The notes under the pieces: model-generated
Databases searched by the model: none
What the model saw: the letters and a program-made list of their open reading frames with translations, nothing else
What the model was told of the DNA's origin: nothing
Shown: positions 1 through 12,500 of the stretch, piece after piece
Layout: each line of letters opens with the position of its first letter
Position numbering within the stretch: position 1 is the first letter of the stretch
From: Carex sylvatica
Lineage: Eukaryota > Streptophyta > Magnoliopsida > Poales > Cyperaceae
Length of the DNA: 64,000 bases
Direction of reading: 5' to 3'
NCBI GenBank assembly: GCA_964058845.1
Contig: CAXKVR010000001.1
Coordinates: 62,001-126,000 of the forward strand
Program-made: the position numbers and the translations under genes

Positions 1-1040
1 TAATGCCAAAGCAGTTCACATACAATCTGTCCATAACTGCTCTAGTAAGGGACTGTTATTTTTATGCATAAGAGTTCTAGAGTCTAGACCTTTCTGTTAC
101 TTTTACTGTTACATGGAAGTCTATTATAATTAATTTGATAATTTTCCTTTTCTGTATTTATGCATTTATAATTGTTGTTGTATGTTCTGTGTACAGTTTC
201 TGTCGCTGTTGTAAGAGGCACATCTTTGCAAAAGGATGATCCAAAAGCTGACCTGACATGGTACATACCATGAGATGGATTGCACATCTTTGCATTCAGA
301 TTACTACATATCCATGAGATGCAACCGTTTACATTTTGTTTATTCATTTGCCTTTTTCTTTTTTCTTTTTCCTGTTAGAATTTTGTTCAGAATAAGCAAT
401 AGCTTTTTGGAAAAATCATTGATTTTGGAAATGCTTTTGTGGCATATGCTGCTTTAACATTAGGAGCTGATTAAATTGTGATGTATGAAGTTTTAGTTAT
501 TCTTACTATTTTTTAGGTTACTAAATCCAACAGTGTATGTGTGCAGATGTGACTTCTGATTAAAATGGCTTACCAGTTCGTTATTATCTGATGTGGCTTA
601 CCAGTACATAAATTATAAATACCAGGATGTGTTTTAGTGGTTGACTTAAATATTCACACCTCAATATTAGAAGTACAAAACGAGCTGATTTTGTTGACTA
701 ACTTAGGTCATAGTGTAAAATAGGGGCAATTTTGTCTCTTGTATGGTCCTGGTCAGATTGTATGTTGTTCTTCTGGAGACTTTCATCTTTCGGGGTCGTT
801 ACAGGTCAGGTTGGGTTCAGATTGTGTATCATTTCTGCCATGAAAGCGTTGCAGAAATAAATCTCTTTTTGTAATATCAGAATGGATCGATTTTTCAGTT
901 ACGGTTACTGTATAGCTTAGGTGCATGTCTGATCTGGTCATGGTATAAAATATAAAAATCCAAATTTCGGACGTTCATGGATTGCCTCTGAATGAATTGT
1001 TTGTTGTTAATGTTTCAAATTATGATGAGATTCTCTAAAA
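1..1040. other. AT-rich sequence, no gene recognised
   Basis: I see only short open frames (under 90 codons) with no recognisable motif and no repeat structure. It may be the distal non-coding part of a host gene or plain intergenic DNA. The sequence does not decide between these. Confidence 0.5.
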
Positions 1041-1268
1041 ATTGGGTTCAAACGTTCAAAATATACATGCCTTTGAAATATAATACAATAAATTGGGTTT
1101 GAGTCGGGTTTTGGGTTTGAGTCAAGTTCGGACTGAGCCTAAAGAGTCTAATGGACCGAGTCGAGTTGGACTTTACTCTTCAAAATTGAGCTGAGCCGAG
1201 TCGGATTTTAATGAAAGAATGAATGGACCGGGCCGAGTTTTGGGCGAGTTCCCGCTCATTAGCACCTC
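1041..1268 (-). mobile_element. hAT-like terminal fragment
   Basis: Read on the minus strand it begins TAGAGGTGCTAATGAGCGG and continues with repeated GACTCGG/GAGTCGG-type segments. This is the composition of the other hAT-like miniature elements here (18578, 28948, 30205, 63105). Only one end is visible. The satellite starts directly at its outer edge, so its target duplication cannot be tested. Confidence 0.45.
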
Positions 1269-4200
1269 TAGTTACAACTACCATCTTCTCTTGCCATCTG
1301 TAGACATTACTAGAGTGTTTCAAAGACCTCCAATTGAAGTGTTGTATTAGGGTTGCAACTACCATCTTCTCTTATCATATGGAGACACCACTATAATGTT
1401 TCAAACACCTTCAATTGGAGTGTTGTATTAGGGTAACAACCACTGTCTTTTCTTATAATCGGAGAACACTTCTAAAGAGCTGCAAAGACTTTTAATTGAA
1501 GTGTTGTATTAGGGCTACAATTACTATCTTATGTTTCCATCTAGAGACACACTAGAGTGTTGCAAATACCTTCAATTTAAGTGTTGTATTAAGGTTGCAG
1601 CTACCCTCTTCACTTGCTATATGGAGACACTACTAGAGTGCTACAAAGACCTTCAATTGGAGTGTTGTATTAGTGTTGCAACTATCCTCTTCTCTTATCA
1701 TATGGAGACACTACTATAATGCTACAAAGAATTTCAATTAGAGTGTTGCATTGGGGGTTACCACCACCCACTTCTCTTGCTATATGGAGACACTACAAGT
1801 GACAGTACTAGAGTGCTCCAAACACCTTCAATTAGAGTGTTGTATTTGGATTGTAAATGCCTTATAATCTTGCTATAGAGGGTCACTATAAGAGTGCTAC
1901 AAACACCTTTAATTGGAGTATTGTATTATGGTTGCAAATGCCCTATTATCATGTCATATGGAGACACTACTAGAGTGCTCCAAACACCTTCAATTGGAGT
2001 GTTATAATAGAGTTGTAAATGTCCTATTATGTTGCTATATAGAGTCACTACTAGAGTGCTCCAAACACCTTCAATTGGAGTATGGTATTAGGATTGTAAT
2101 TGCCTTATTACCTTACTATATAGAATCACTACAAGAGTGCTCAAAATAATTTCAATTGGAGTGTTGTTTTAGGATTGTAAATGCCATATTACCTTGTCAT
2201 CCAGAGACACTACTAAAGTGCTCCAAACACTTTCAATTGGAGTGTTGTATTGTAAGTGCCCTATTATCTTTCCATCCGGAGATATTACTAGAGTGCTCCA
2301 AACATCTTCAATTGGACTGTTGTATTTGGGTTGTAAATGCCATATTATCTTGGCATATAGAGTCACTACTATAGTGCTCCAAACATGTTCTACTAGAGTG
2401 TTGTATTAGGATTGTAAATGCCATATTATCTTGCCATCTGGAGACAATACTAGAGTGCTTGCAACACCTTCAATTGGAGTATTTTATTAGGGCTGTAAAT
2501 GTCCTATTATCTTGTCACGTGGAGACACTACAAAACTGCTCCAAATACCTTTAATTAGAGTGTAGTATTAGGGATGTAAATGCCATATTATCTTGTCATC
2601 TGGAGACAGTACTAAAGTGCTCCAAACACCTTCAATTAGAGTGTTGTATTTGGTTTGTAAATGCCCTATAATATTGCTATATAGAGTCACTACAAGAGTG
2701 CTCCAAAAACTTTTCAATTAGAGTGTTGTTTTAGGGTTGTAAATGCCCTATTATCTTGCCATCTAGAGACACCACTAGAGTGCTCCAAATTCCTTCAATT
2801 GGAGTGTTGTATTAGGGTTGTAAATGTCCAATTATCTTGCCATCTTGAGACATTAATGGAGTGCTCCAAACACCTTTAATTGGAGTGTTGTATTAGGGTG
2901 GTAAATGTCCTATTATCTAGCCATATAGAGATACTATTAGAGTGCTCCAAACACCATCAATTGGATTGTTTCATTAGGGTTGTAATTTCCCTATTACCTT
3001 GCTATGTAGAATCACTACTAGAGTGCTCCAAAAATCTTCAATTGGAGTGTTGTTTTAGAGTTGCAAAATGTCATATTATCTTACCATCTGGAGACATTAC
3101 TAGAGTACTCCAAACACCTTCAATTGGAGTGTTGTATTACGGTTGTAAATGCCCTATTATCTTGCTATATAAAGTCACTACTAGAGTGCTACAAACATCT
3201 TCAATTAGAGTGTTGTATTAGGGTTATAAATGCTCTATTATCTTGCCATCTAGTGACAGTACTAGAGTGCTGCAAACACCTTCAATTAGAGTGTTTGATT
3301 AGGGTTGTTAACGTCCTACTATCTTACCATATGGAGACAACACTAGCTTGCCCCAAATGCGTTCAATTGGAGTGTTTTATTAGCGTTGTAAATACTCTAC
3401 TATCTTGTCATACGGACACAGTTTAGAGTGCTCCAAACATCTTCAATTGGAGTAATGTATTAGGGTTGTAAATGCTCTATTATCTTGTCATATGGAGACA
3501 CTACTTGAGTGCTCCAAACACCTTCAATTGGAGTAATGTATTAGGGTTGTAAATGCTCTATTATCTTGTCATATGGAGACACTACTTGAGTGCTCCAAAC
3601 ACCATCAATTAGAGTGCTGGATTAGGGTTGTAAATACCCTATTTTCTTGCCATATAGAGACACTACTAGAGTGCTCCAAACACTTTCAATTGGAGCATTG
3701 CATTAGAGTTGTAAATGTCCTATTATCATGCCATCTAGAGACACTACTTGAGCGCTCCAAACACCTTCAATTGGAGTGTTATATTAGGATTGTAAATGCT
3801 ATATTATCTAGCTATATAAAGTCACTACTGGAGTGCTACAAACATCTTCAATTGGGGTGTTGTATTAGGGTTATAAATGCTCTATTACCTTGCCTTTTAG
3901 TGACAGTACTAGAGTGCTCCAAACACCTTCAATTAGAGTGTCTCATTAGGGTTGTTAACGCCCTACTATCTTACCATATGGAGACAACACTAGCTTGCCC
4001 CAAATACCTTCAATTGGAGTGTTCTATTAGCGTTGTAAATGCTCTACTATCTTGTCATACGGAGACAGTACTAGAGTGCTCCAAACACCTTCAATTAGAG
4101 TGTTTTATTAGGGTTGTAAATACCCTATTATCTTGTCACATTGAGACACTATTGGAGTGCTCCAAACACCTTCAATTGGAGTAATGTATTTGGGTTGTAA

Positions 4201-4926
4201 ATGCTCTATTATCTTGTCTTATGGAGACACTAGTGCTCCAAACACCATCAATTAGAGTGCTGGATTAGGGTTGTAAATGTCCTATTTTCTTGCCATATAG
4301 AGACACTACTAGAGTGCTCCAAACACCTTCAATTGGAGCGTTGCATTAGGGTTGTTAATGCCCTATTATCATGCCATCTAGAGACAGTACTAGAGTGCTC
4401 CAAACAGCTTTAATTGGAATGTTGTATTATGGTTGTAAATGCTCTATTATCTTGCTATATAAAGTCACTATTAGAGTGCTACAAACATCTTCAATTAGAG
4501 TGTTGTATTAGGGTTATAAATGCTCTACTATCTTGCCATCTAGTGACAGTACTAGAGTGCTCCAAACACCTTCAATTAGAGTGTTTCATTAGGGTTGTTA
4601 ACACCCAACTATCTTACCATATGGAGATAACACTAGCTTGCCCCAAATACATTCAATTGGAGTGTTCTATTAGCGTTGTAAATGCTCTACTATCTTGTCA
4701 TACGGAGACAGTACTAGAGTGCTCCAAACACCTTCAATTAGAGTACTTTATTAGGGTTTTAAATACCCTATTATCTTGTCATATGGAGACACTACTGGAG
4801 TGCTCCAAACACCTTCAATTGGAGTATTGTATTAGGGTTGTAAATGCTCTATTATCTTGTCATATGGAGACACTACTTGAGTTCTCCAAACACCATCAAT
4901 TAGAGTGCTGGATTAGGGTTGTAAAT
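1269..4926 (+). repeat. 81-bp satellite array, block 1
   Basis: Tandem monomers of 81 bp, seen as a 27-residue period when translated. The monomer contains CTCCAAACACCTTCAATTGG, so each unit holds a CTCCAA/TTGGAG inverted repeat, followed by GTGTTGTATTAGGGTTG and a GAGACACTACTAGAG segment. Units at 1269-1900 are the most diverged and irregular, as expected at an array edge. From about 3100 a higher-order period of roughly 645 bp (eight monomers) appears. The consensus has no stop in one plus-strand frame, so long open frames such as 3573-4184 and 4414-4947 arise. I treat these as by-products of a monomer length divisible by three. Confidence 0.95.
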
Positions 4927-6847
4927 TGTTGCACCAAAAATGTATAAAGTTTCAGTACAGCAAACTGTATCTTTTAACCTTAAATACACTTTCAGTTCAG
5001 ATTGCAAGTATACAATCCTACCGTATAGTATATTATCGGGTATCGATCCATAAGGAATATGGACAATTACTAGGTTTAGACTTTATTAATTAATTTCAGA
5101 AAAGAAGTAAGTGCAATAAAGTAGAATAGGGGGTTTGTTTAAGTATTCCTAAAGGTTGGGTTCAATACCCGAAAAAGAGGAATTATAAACAATAAAAGTA
5201 AAAAAGGAAAGTAAAATAGAATCTTGTTGCTTTCAAGAATTGGGAAGATCTAGGGGTATTTGGTTTACAATTTCTTGTTAATTCTATCTATTCGGTATTG
5301 TTTAAATTCATATATGATTTAATGAGGTTTCTAACCTAATATGTCATTAAGGGTCACTTTTGTGAATTAATAACGTGCCTAAGTAATTCGGACTTCACAG
5401 TTACGTCCTTCATCCTAGCTACGTAGACCATAAGCTCTTGTTAGTCTCTCATCTCCTTAAATATTGGTACTTCACAGTTACATCCTTCAAACCAATATCC
5501 GATTTAATTTGAGATGTCCTAATAAGGGTATGACTTCACAGTTACGTCCTTCACCAAGTCCCTAACCCTAATTTCTGTAGTTCTGGTTTGATTTCGCAGT
5601 TGGTTAGACCTTAATTAAAATCTAAGGTATTTGTATTCATAATTGGTACTCTCATCTCGTCCTAACTTCTTTGGTTCTTTCGAATCCAAAGCGAAACTAC
5701 ATCGATTTTAAGTACTAATTATGTAGTTAACACAAAATTATAAATCTCAGAAATTAGCATCAAATTCCATAAAACATTCATAATAAAAATAAATAACCGA
5801 ATAAGATACAATTAAACAAGTTCATGCATTGACCTAAACCCCTAGAGAGAAAACTAGCCTCTCATGGAGATGCAAGTATTCAACAAAGAATTTATTACAA
5901 AAGATTGGCTAAAATAAAGAGAAATTAAATAGAGAAATAGATTACACCATTCTCTAGATGAAGAACCCTTATTCTTACCTTCTTCTTGAAATCTTCTTCT
6001 TCTTCCTCCTTGAATTGCTTCCTTGATTGCAGAATTTTACGCTAAGTATTGGTGGAGATGAGATTTTGAGAGATGAGATTGATCTTTGCGAAGAGATCTC
6101 CCTCCAAAGAGAGATGCCCCTCCGAAGAGAGATCCTTGAATGGAAAAGAACCCCCTCCTTTATAGCAAAAGACTATGCCCAATCAAGAGGCATAGTTGTG
6201 GGGTGAGTGGAGTTAGTGGGTGCTATTTTTGGATTGTTTTCCAAGCTGCCTTGTCCAAGTTTAGTTGTCAAAAAGTATCTATGGCTCGCTAAAAATAGAA
6301 ACCGTGTTGAAAACGTGTATTTTTGGCTATCTGCGGGTCCACTGCATCCGCACTAACTCCAAGTTTCCTTTTTTAGATTCTCAGGTTGTAGATCTTCTCG
6401 TTGGCTTTCCAAAAAGTGTTCATATGCCAAAAATGAAGTTACGAGTCAAAAGTTGTGGCCGTTTTAAGTTCAGACTCTATTTTTGGCTCTGCTATAGTGC
6501 ATCCGCACTGGACTCGGTTTTTTCCTGTGTGACCAGAGTGCGGCTGCATCGATATCCGTGCATATGCACGGATTTTGATGAATAGCTTATTATACCTTTT
6601 TAAAATTGGCGCACATCCAGAAATCCATCTAAGTACTTAGTGCGTCCGTATCAAAAACTGTGCATCCGCACTGGGCATTTTTCTTCGTTTTTCTTCATTT
6701 TTCTTCGTTTCCTGCAAACTAAAACCAAACAAATGCAGCAACTTGATTTTAGGTGTATTCTATACTCTTTATATTCAAAATACAAGATATTTGGTATTAT
6801 TTCATGATGAAAACTAGATCGAATATGTATATAATTTATGCTTATCA
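4927..6847 (-). mobile_element. Solo LTR, Athila-like
   Basis: A 1921-bp insertion in the satellite, bounded by TGTTGCACC and GCTTATCA and flanked by a perfect 5-bp target duplication TAAAT (4922-4926, 6848-6852). No internal coding region is present, so it is a solo LTR. On the minus strand it starts TGATAAGC and ends with a CTGAAACTTT block followed by GGTGCAACA, matching the end of the complete Athila LTR at 46243. It is closely related to the LTR inside the Athila gag (47964-50061). It contains isolated GTGCATCCGCAC palindromes (6497, 6660). Open frames 6265-6585 and 6651-6878 are part of it and are not genes. Confidence 0.9.
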
Positions 6848-7845
6848 TAAATGCCCTATTTTCTTGCCATATAGACACTACTAGAGTGCTCCAAACACCT
6901 TCAATTGGAGCCTTGCATTAGGGTTGTTAATGCCCTATTATCATTCCATTTAGAGACACTACTAGAGTGCTCCAAACACCTTTAATTTGAGTGTTGTATT
7001 GTAGTTGTAAATGCTCTATTATCTTGCTATATAAAGTCACTATTAGAGTGTTGTATTAGGGTTATAAATGCTTTATTATCTTGCCATCTAGTGACAGTAC
7101 TAGAGTGCTCCAAACACCTTCAATTAGAGTGTTTGATTAGGGTTGTTAACGCCCTACTATCTTACCATATGGAGATAACACTAGCTTGCCGCAAATACCT
7201 TCAATTGGAGTGTTCTATTAGCGTTGTAAATGCTCTACTATCTTGTCATACGGAGAAAGTACTACAGTGCTCCAAACACCTTCAATTTGAGTGTTTTATT
7301 AGGGTTGTAAATGTCCTATTATTTTGTCATATGGAGACGCTACTAGAGTTCTCCAAACACCATCAATTAGAGTGCTGGATTAGGGTTGTAAATGCCCTAT
7401 TTTCTTGCCATATAGAGACACTAGTAGAGTACTCCAAACAACTTCAATTGAAGCGCTGCATTAGGGTTGTTAATGCCCTATTATCATGCCATCTAGAGAC
7501 AGTACTAGAGTGCTCCAAACACCTTCAATTGGAGTGTTGTATTAGGGTTGTAAATGCTCTATTATCTTTCCATATGGAGACAACACTAGAGTGCTCCAAA
7601 CACTTTCAATTGGAGTGTTGTATTAGCGTTGTAAATGCTCTATTATCTTGTCATATGGCGACACTACTAGAGTGCACCAAACACCTTCAGATGGAGTGTT
7701 TTATTAGGGTTGTAAATATCGTATTATCTTGTCATATGGATACACTATTAGAGTGCTCCAAATACCTTCAATTGGAGTGTTGTATTAGGGTTGTAAATGT
7801 TCTATTATTTTGTCATATGGAGACGCTACTAGAGTTCTCCAAACA
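6848..7845 (+). repeat. 81-bp satellite array, block 2
   Basis: This continues block 1 after the solo LTR. The diagnostic variant AAAGTCAC occurs at 3171, 3818, 4461 and 7033. After subtracting the LTR and its duplicated target, the last interval is about 646 bp, the same as the first two. The LTR therefore entered an already formed higher-order array. The open frame 7091-7924 runs through these monomers and into the next LTR. Confidence 0.95.
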
Positions 7846-8050
7846 TGTTACGTTAAGAAATCTTAACAATAAAATTTTGAATGATTTAAAAGTAAAAATA
7901 TCGAAAATCTTACTGACGAAATAGGAATTTAAATTTAAAATAATGTTTCCCTAGATAAGCAAGTCCAATGTTGACTTTAAAATACGTTCTGAGTTCGCTA
8001 AAAATCAAAATGGCATCGAAAACATGGAATTTTGATTGTCTACAGGTTCA

Positions 8051-8530
8051 GTGCGTCCGCACTGGTGGTGAGTGCGGATGGCTGATCCGCACTGGCTTCT
8101 ATTTTCCTTACTAGTTTTCTGAATTTCTTATAGTGTGTCAGCACTGGTGGTGAGTGCGGATGGCTGATCCGCACTGACTCTAGTTTCCTTTTTCTTGTTA
8201 AATTCTGAATTTATAAGAGTGCGTCTGCACTGAATATGAGTGCATCCACACTCATGAAATTTCTGTATTGATTTGAATTTCCTGAAATCTGCCAAGTACT
8301 AAGTGCAGATGAGTTGACTTGCACTGGATTTAAATGCGGACGCATTAGCGTCGGAGATTTTTCTGAGAAGCACCATTTTGCTGATAATTTTGACTAAGTA
8401 TTGAGTGCGTTTGCACTGGATATTAGTGCGTCCACACTCATGAATTTTCTGTATTTTTCTGAGGTCCTAATATCCGTATAAGTGCTGAGTGCGGGTGACT
8501 GACTCGCACTAGAAGTGAGTGCGTCCGCAC
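8051..8530. repeat. GTGCG-type palindrome cluster, 21-bp spacing
   Basis: GTGCGTCCGCAC-like palindromes start at 8051, 8133, 8219, 8405 and 8519. Partners GTGCGG or GTGCRTCC start exactly 21 bp after the first four (8072, 8154, 8240, 8426). Some partners are longer palindromes with arms GTGCGGAT and ATCCGCAC. The function is unknown. Confidence 0.8.
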
Positions 8531-9081
8531 CAAACGGGTTATTTAATAAAATTCCAAAATTTCTGTTTTCTTTCTCTCTTTCCCTTCGTCCCTTCCCCAT
8601 TGCTTTCGTGTGTTCTGCCAAAAGAAAGAAGAAAGGAGAGAAATCCTCCCTTCTCCCTTGAAAATCCATCAAACAAAGTGCCAAATTGAAGAAAGAAGCA
8701 AGAAATTGGTTGAATATCTCCATCTAGCTCTCCCTTGGTAATTCCTTTCTCTTCCCCTCTCTTCTGAAAATTCGAAATTCCCACCATTGTTAAGATTTTT
8801 GCTTAAACCCGAAAATTGTGTATAGATTGCAAGTAATCTATCTCCATTGAGCTTATTTGTTGTTAATTTGGTGATTCTTTTCTCGATTTCATCTCAAATT
8901 CGAAATTCTATTTTAGGGTTGGTATCATATCCAAAATTGAGGAAGAACCGTGAATTGTTTAGTCTAATCCAACAAAATAGAAGTGTAATTGGTAAGTCCC
9001 TCTCTCTACCTTTGAAATCTAAAATTTATTTCAATTTTTAATCAATTTAGGGTTTAAGTGATCGGAAAATTGAATTGATAT

Positions 9082-9232
9082 CTCTAAAATCTTTTAGAGG
9101 ACCAACCACCAAATTAGCACGAGAATAAATTGATTAAATGAGTATAGTTGAAGAAAATTGATTAAATGAGATATCAACTATACTCATTTAAATTGATTCT
9201 TGTGCTAATTTGGTCCCCTAAAATCTCTTAGG
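9082..9232. repeat. Long inverted repeat inside solo LTR
   Basis: The left arm contains ACCAAATTAGCACGAGAA-like sequence and GAGTATAGTTGA. The right arm contains TCAACTATACTC and TTGTGCTAATTTGGT. Arms are about 60 bp with a loop of about 22 bp. It may be a small foldback element captured by the LTR or a structured RNA segment. Confidence 0.75.
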
Positions 9233-9579
9233 TTCTTTTATAGATTTTCATGCGACTGAGTCGGGAGAGGCACGCGAGTAGTAAGCCTCCGGTATATGTT
9301 ACCATTACCTCAATAGTTGTTTTGTTATTTGACTAGAAATGTATATATTGATTTTGTTGTATAACTCTCTATGTCATACCTGATGGTTGGTATCCGTATG
9401 AGATACCTTTGATATGTTATACTTTTACTAGTCTCGTGTACTTGGATCATTATATACAAACTTGTTTTAAATTATTTTGTTGTGTTGTGATGTGTATAAT
9501 TTATATTGCCTTGTAAGCACACATGGAGTTGTATGATTATGGCGGGGGCCCTGTCACGACCTGGCCGCGGGTTGTGACA

Positions 9580-12500
9580 AAACACCTTCAATTGGAGCGT
9601 TGTATTAGAATTGTAGATTCCCTATTATCTTGCCATATGGAGACACAACTAAAGTGCTCCAAACACCTTCAATTGGAGTGTTGTATTAGGGTTGTAAATG
9701 ACCTATTATCATGTCATAGGGAGACACTACTAGAGTGCTCCAAACTTTTTCAATTGGAGTGGTGTATTAGGATTGTAAATGTCCTATTATCTTGCCATCT
9801 AGAGACACTACTAGAGTGCTACAAACTCCTTCAATTGGAGTGTTGTAATACGGTTGTTACTGGCTTATTATCTTATCATAAGGAGACACTACTAGAGTGC
9901 TCCAAACTCTTTCAAATGGAGGGTTGTATTAGGACTGTAAATGCCCTATTATCTTGCGATCTGGAGATACTACAAGAGTGATCCAAACAACTTCAATTGG
10001 AGTGTTGTATTAGGGTTGTAAATGCCACATTATCTTTCCATCTGTAGACACTTCTAGAGTGTTCCAAACACTTTCAATTGGAGTATTTTATTTGGGTTGT
10101 AAATATTATCTTGTCATCTCGAGACGTTAATAGAGTGCTCCAAACACCTTTAATTGGAGTGTTGTATTTGGATTATAAATGACTTATTATCTTCTTATAT
10201 AGAGTCACTACTAAAGTGCTCCAAACAACTTTAATTGGAGTGTTGTATTAGGGTTGTAGATGCCCGATTATCTTGCCATCTAGAGACTCTAATAGAGTGC
10301 TACAAACACTTTCAATTAGAGTATTGTTTTAGGATAGTAAATGCCCTATTATATTGTCATATAGAGACACTACTAGAGTGCTCCAAACACCTTCAATTGA
10401 AGTGTTGCTTTAGGATTGTAAATGTCCTATTATCTTGCCATCTAGAGATATTACTAGAGCGCATCAAACACATTCAATTGTAGTGGTGTATTAGGGTTGT
10501 AAATGTCCTATTATCTTGTCATATGGATACACTACTAGAGTGTTCCAAACACGTTCAATTGGAGTGTTGTATTAGGGTGGTAAATGTCATATTATGTTGC
10601 TATATAGAGTTATTGTTAGGGTGCCCCAAACACCATCAATTGGAGTGTGGTCTTCGGGTTGTAAATGCCATATTGTCTAGCTATATAGAGTCACTACTAG
10701 ACTGCTCCAAACAAGTTCAATTGCAGTGTTGTTTTAGGATAGTAGATGCCCTATTATATTGTCATATGGAGACACTACTAGAGTGCTCCAAACACCTTCA
10801 ATTAGAGTGTTGTATTTGGGTTGTAAATACCATATTATCTTCCCATCTAGAGACAATACTAGAGTGCTACAAACTCCTTCAATTGGAGTTTTGTAATACG
10901 GTTGTTAATGGCTTATTATCTTGCCATAGGGAGACACTACTAGAGTGCTCCAAACCTTTTCAATTGGAGTGTTGTATTAGGATGGTGCATTCCCTATTAT
11001 CTTGCCATCTGGAGACACTAATCGTGTGGACCACAAATCTTCAATTGGAGTGTTGTATTAGGGTTGTAAATGCCATATTATCATGTCATAGGGAGACACT
11101 ATTACAGTGCTCCAAACTCTTTCAATTGGATTGGTGTATTAGGATTGTAAATGCCCTATTATCTTATCATCGAGAGACACTACTAGAGTGCTACAAACTC
11201 CTTCAATTGGAGTCTGGTATTATGGCTGTAAATGCCAAATTATCATGCTATATAGAATCACTACTAGTGTGCTCCAAACTCCTTCAATTGGAGCATTGCT
11301 TTAGGGTTGTAAATGCCCAATTATCTTGCCATCTGGAGACATTACTAGAGTGCACCAAATACATTCAATTGTAGTAGTGTATTAGGGTGGTAAATGCCTT
11401 ATTATCATGTCATATGGAGACACAACTAGAGTGTTCCAATCACCATCAATTGGTGTATTTTATTAGGGTGGTAAATGTTTGCCATATAGAGTTACTGTTA
11501 GAGTGCTCCAAACACCTTCAATTGGAGTGTTGTACTAGGGTTGTAAAGGCCCCATTATCTTGCCATCTGGAGACAATATCAGAGTGCTCCAAACACCTTC
11601 AATTACATTGTTGTATTTGGGTTGTAAATATCCTATTCTCTTATCATATGGAGACACTACTAGAGTGTTCCAAAACATTCAGTTGGAGTGTTGTGTTAGC
11701 GTTGTAAATGCTCAATAATCTTGTCATATGGAGACACTACTAGATTACTCCAAACACCATCAATAGGAGTGTTGTTTTAGGATAGTAAATGCCCTATTAT
11801 ATTGTCATATGGAGACACTACTAGAGTGCTACAAACACCTTCAATTAGAGTATTATATTTGGGTTGTATATACCATATTAGTTTGCCATCTAGAGATAGA
11901 GTGATATAAACTCCTTCAATTGGAGTGTTGTAATACGGTTGTTAATGTCTTATTATTTTGTCATAGGGAGAGACTACTAGTGTGCTCTAAACTCTTTCAA
12001 TTGGAGTGTTGTATTAGGATCGTGAATAACCTATTATCTTGCCATCTGGAGACACTAATCATGTGCTCCATAGATCTTCAATTGGAGTGTTGTATAAGAT
12101 TGTAAATGCCCTATTATCTTGCCATCTAGAGACACTACAAGAGTGATCTAAACTCCTTCAATTGGAGTGTTGTATTAGGGTTGTAAATGCCCCATTATCT
12201 TGCTATCTGGAGACACTTCTAGAGTGTTCCAAACTCCTTCAATTGGAGTGTTGTAATACGATTGTTAATGGCTTATTATCTTATCATAGGGAAACACTAC
12301 TAGAGTGCTGCATACTCTTTCAATTGGATGGTTGTATTAGGATTGTAAATGCCCTATTATCTTGCCATCTGGAGACACTACAAGTGTGATCCAAACTTCA
12401 ATTGGAGTGTTGTATTAGGGTTGTAAATGCCACATTATCTTTCCATCTGGAGACACTTCTAGAATGTTCCAAACACTTTCAATTGGAGTGTTTTATTTGG

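Larger units (their letters stand above)
7846..9579 (-). mobile_element. Solo LTR, Ty3 chromovirus-like
   Basis: A 1734-bp insertion bounded by TGTTACG and TTGTGACA, with perfect target duplication AAACA (7841-7845, 9580-9584). On the minus strand it starts TGTCACAACCCG, resembling the start of the LTR at 40308, so the two are probably related. No coding region of a retroelement is present. Between 8045 and 8530 it has a cluster of GTGCG/CGCAC palindromes, often 21 bp apart. Between about 9082 and 9232 it has a long inverted repeat. Open frames such as 8394-8723 are internal to the LTR and show no protein features. Confidence 0.88.

Noticed and set aside
1..460. Short frames 84-347 and 275-457 as a small gene
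   Set aside because: They overlap on opposite strands, lack motifs and have no supporting signals.
10523..11374. A 283-codon open frame as a repeat-protein gene
   Set aside because: It lies wholly in the 81-bp satellite. A 27-codon monomer with a stop-free frame produces such frames automatically, and they end at random indels. No start context, introns or flanking domains were seen.
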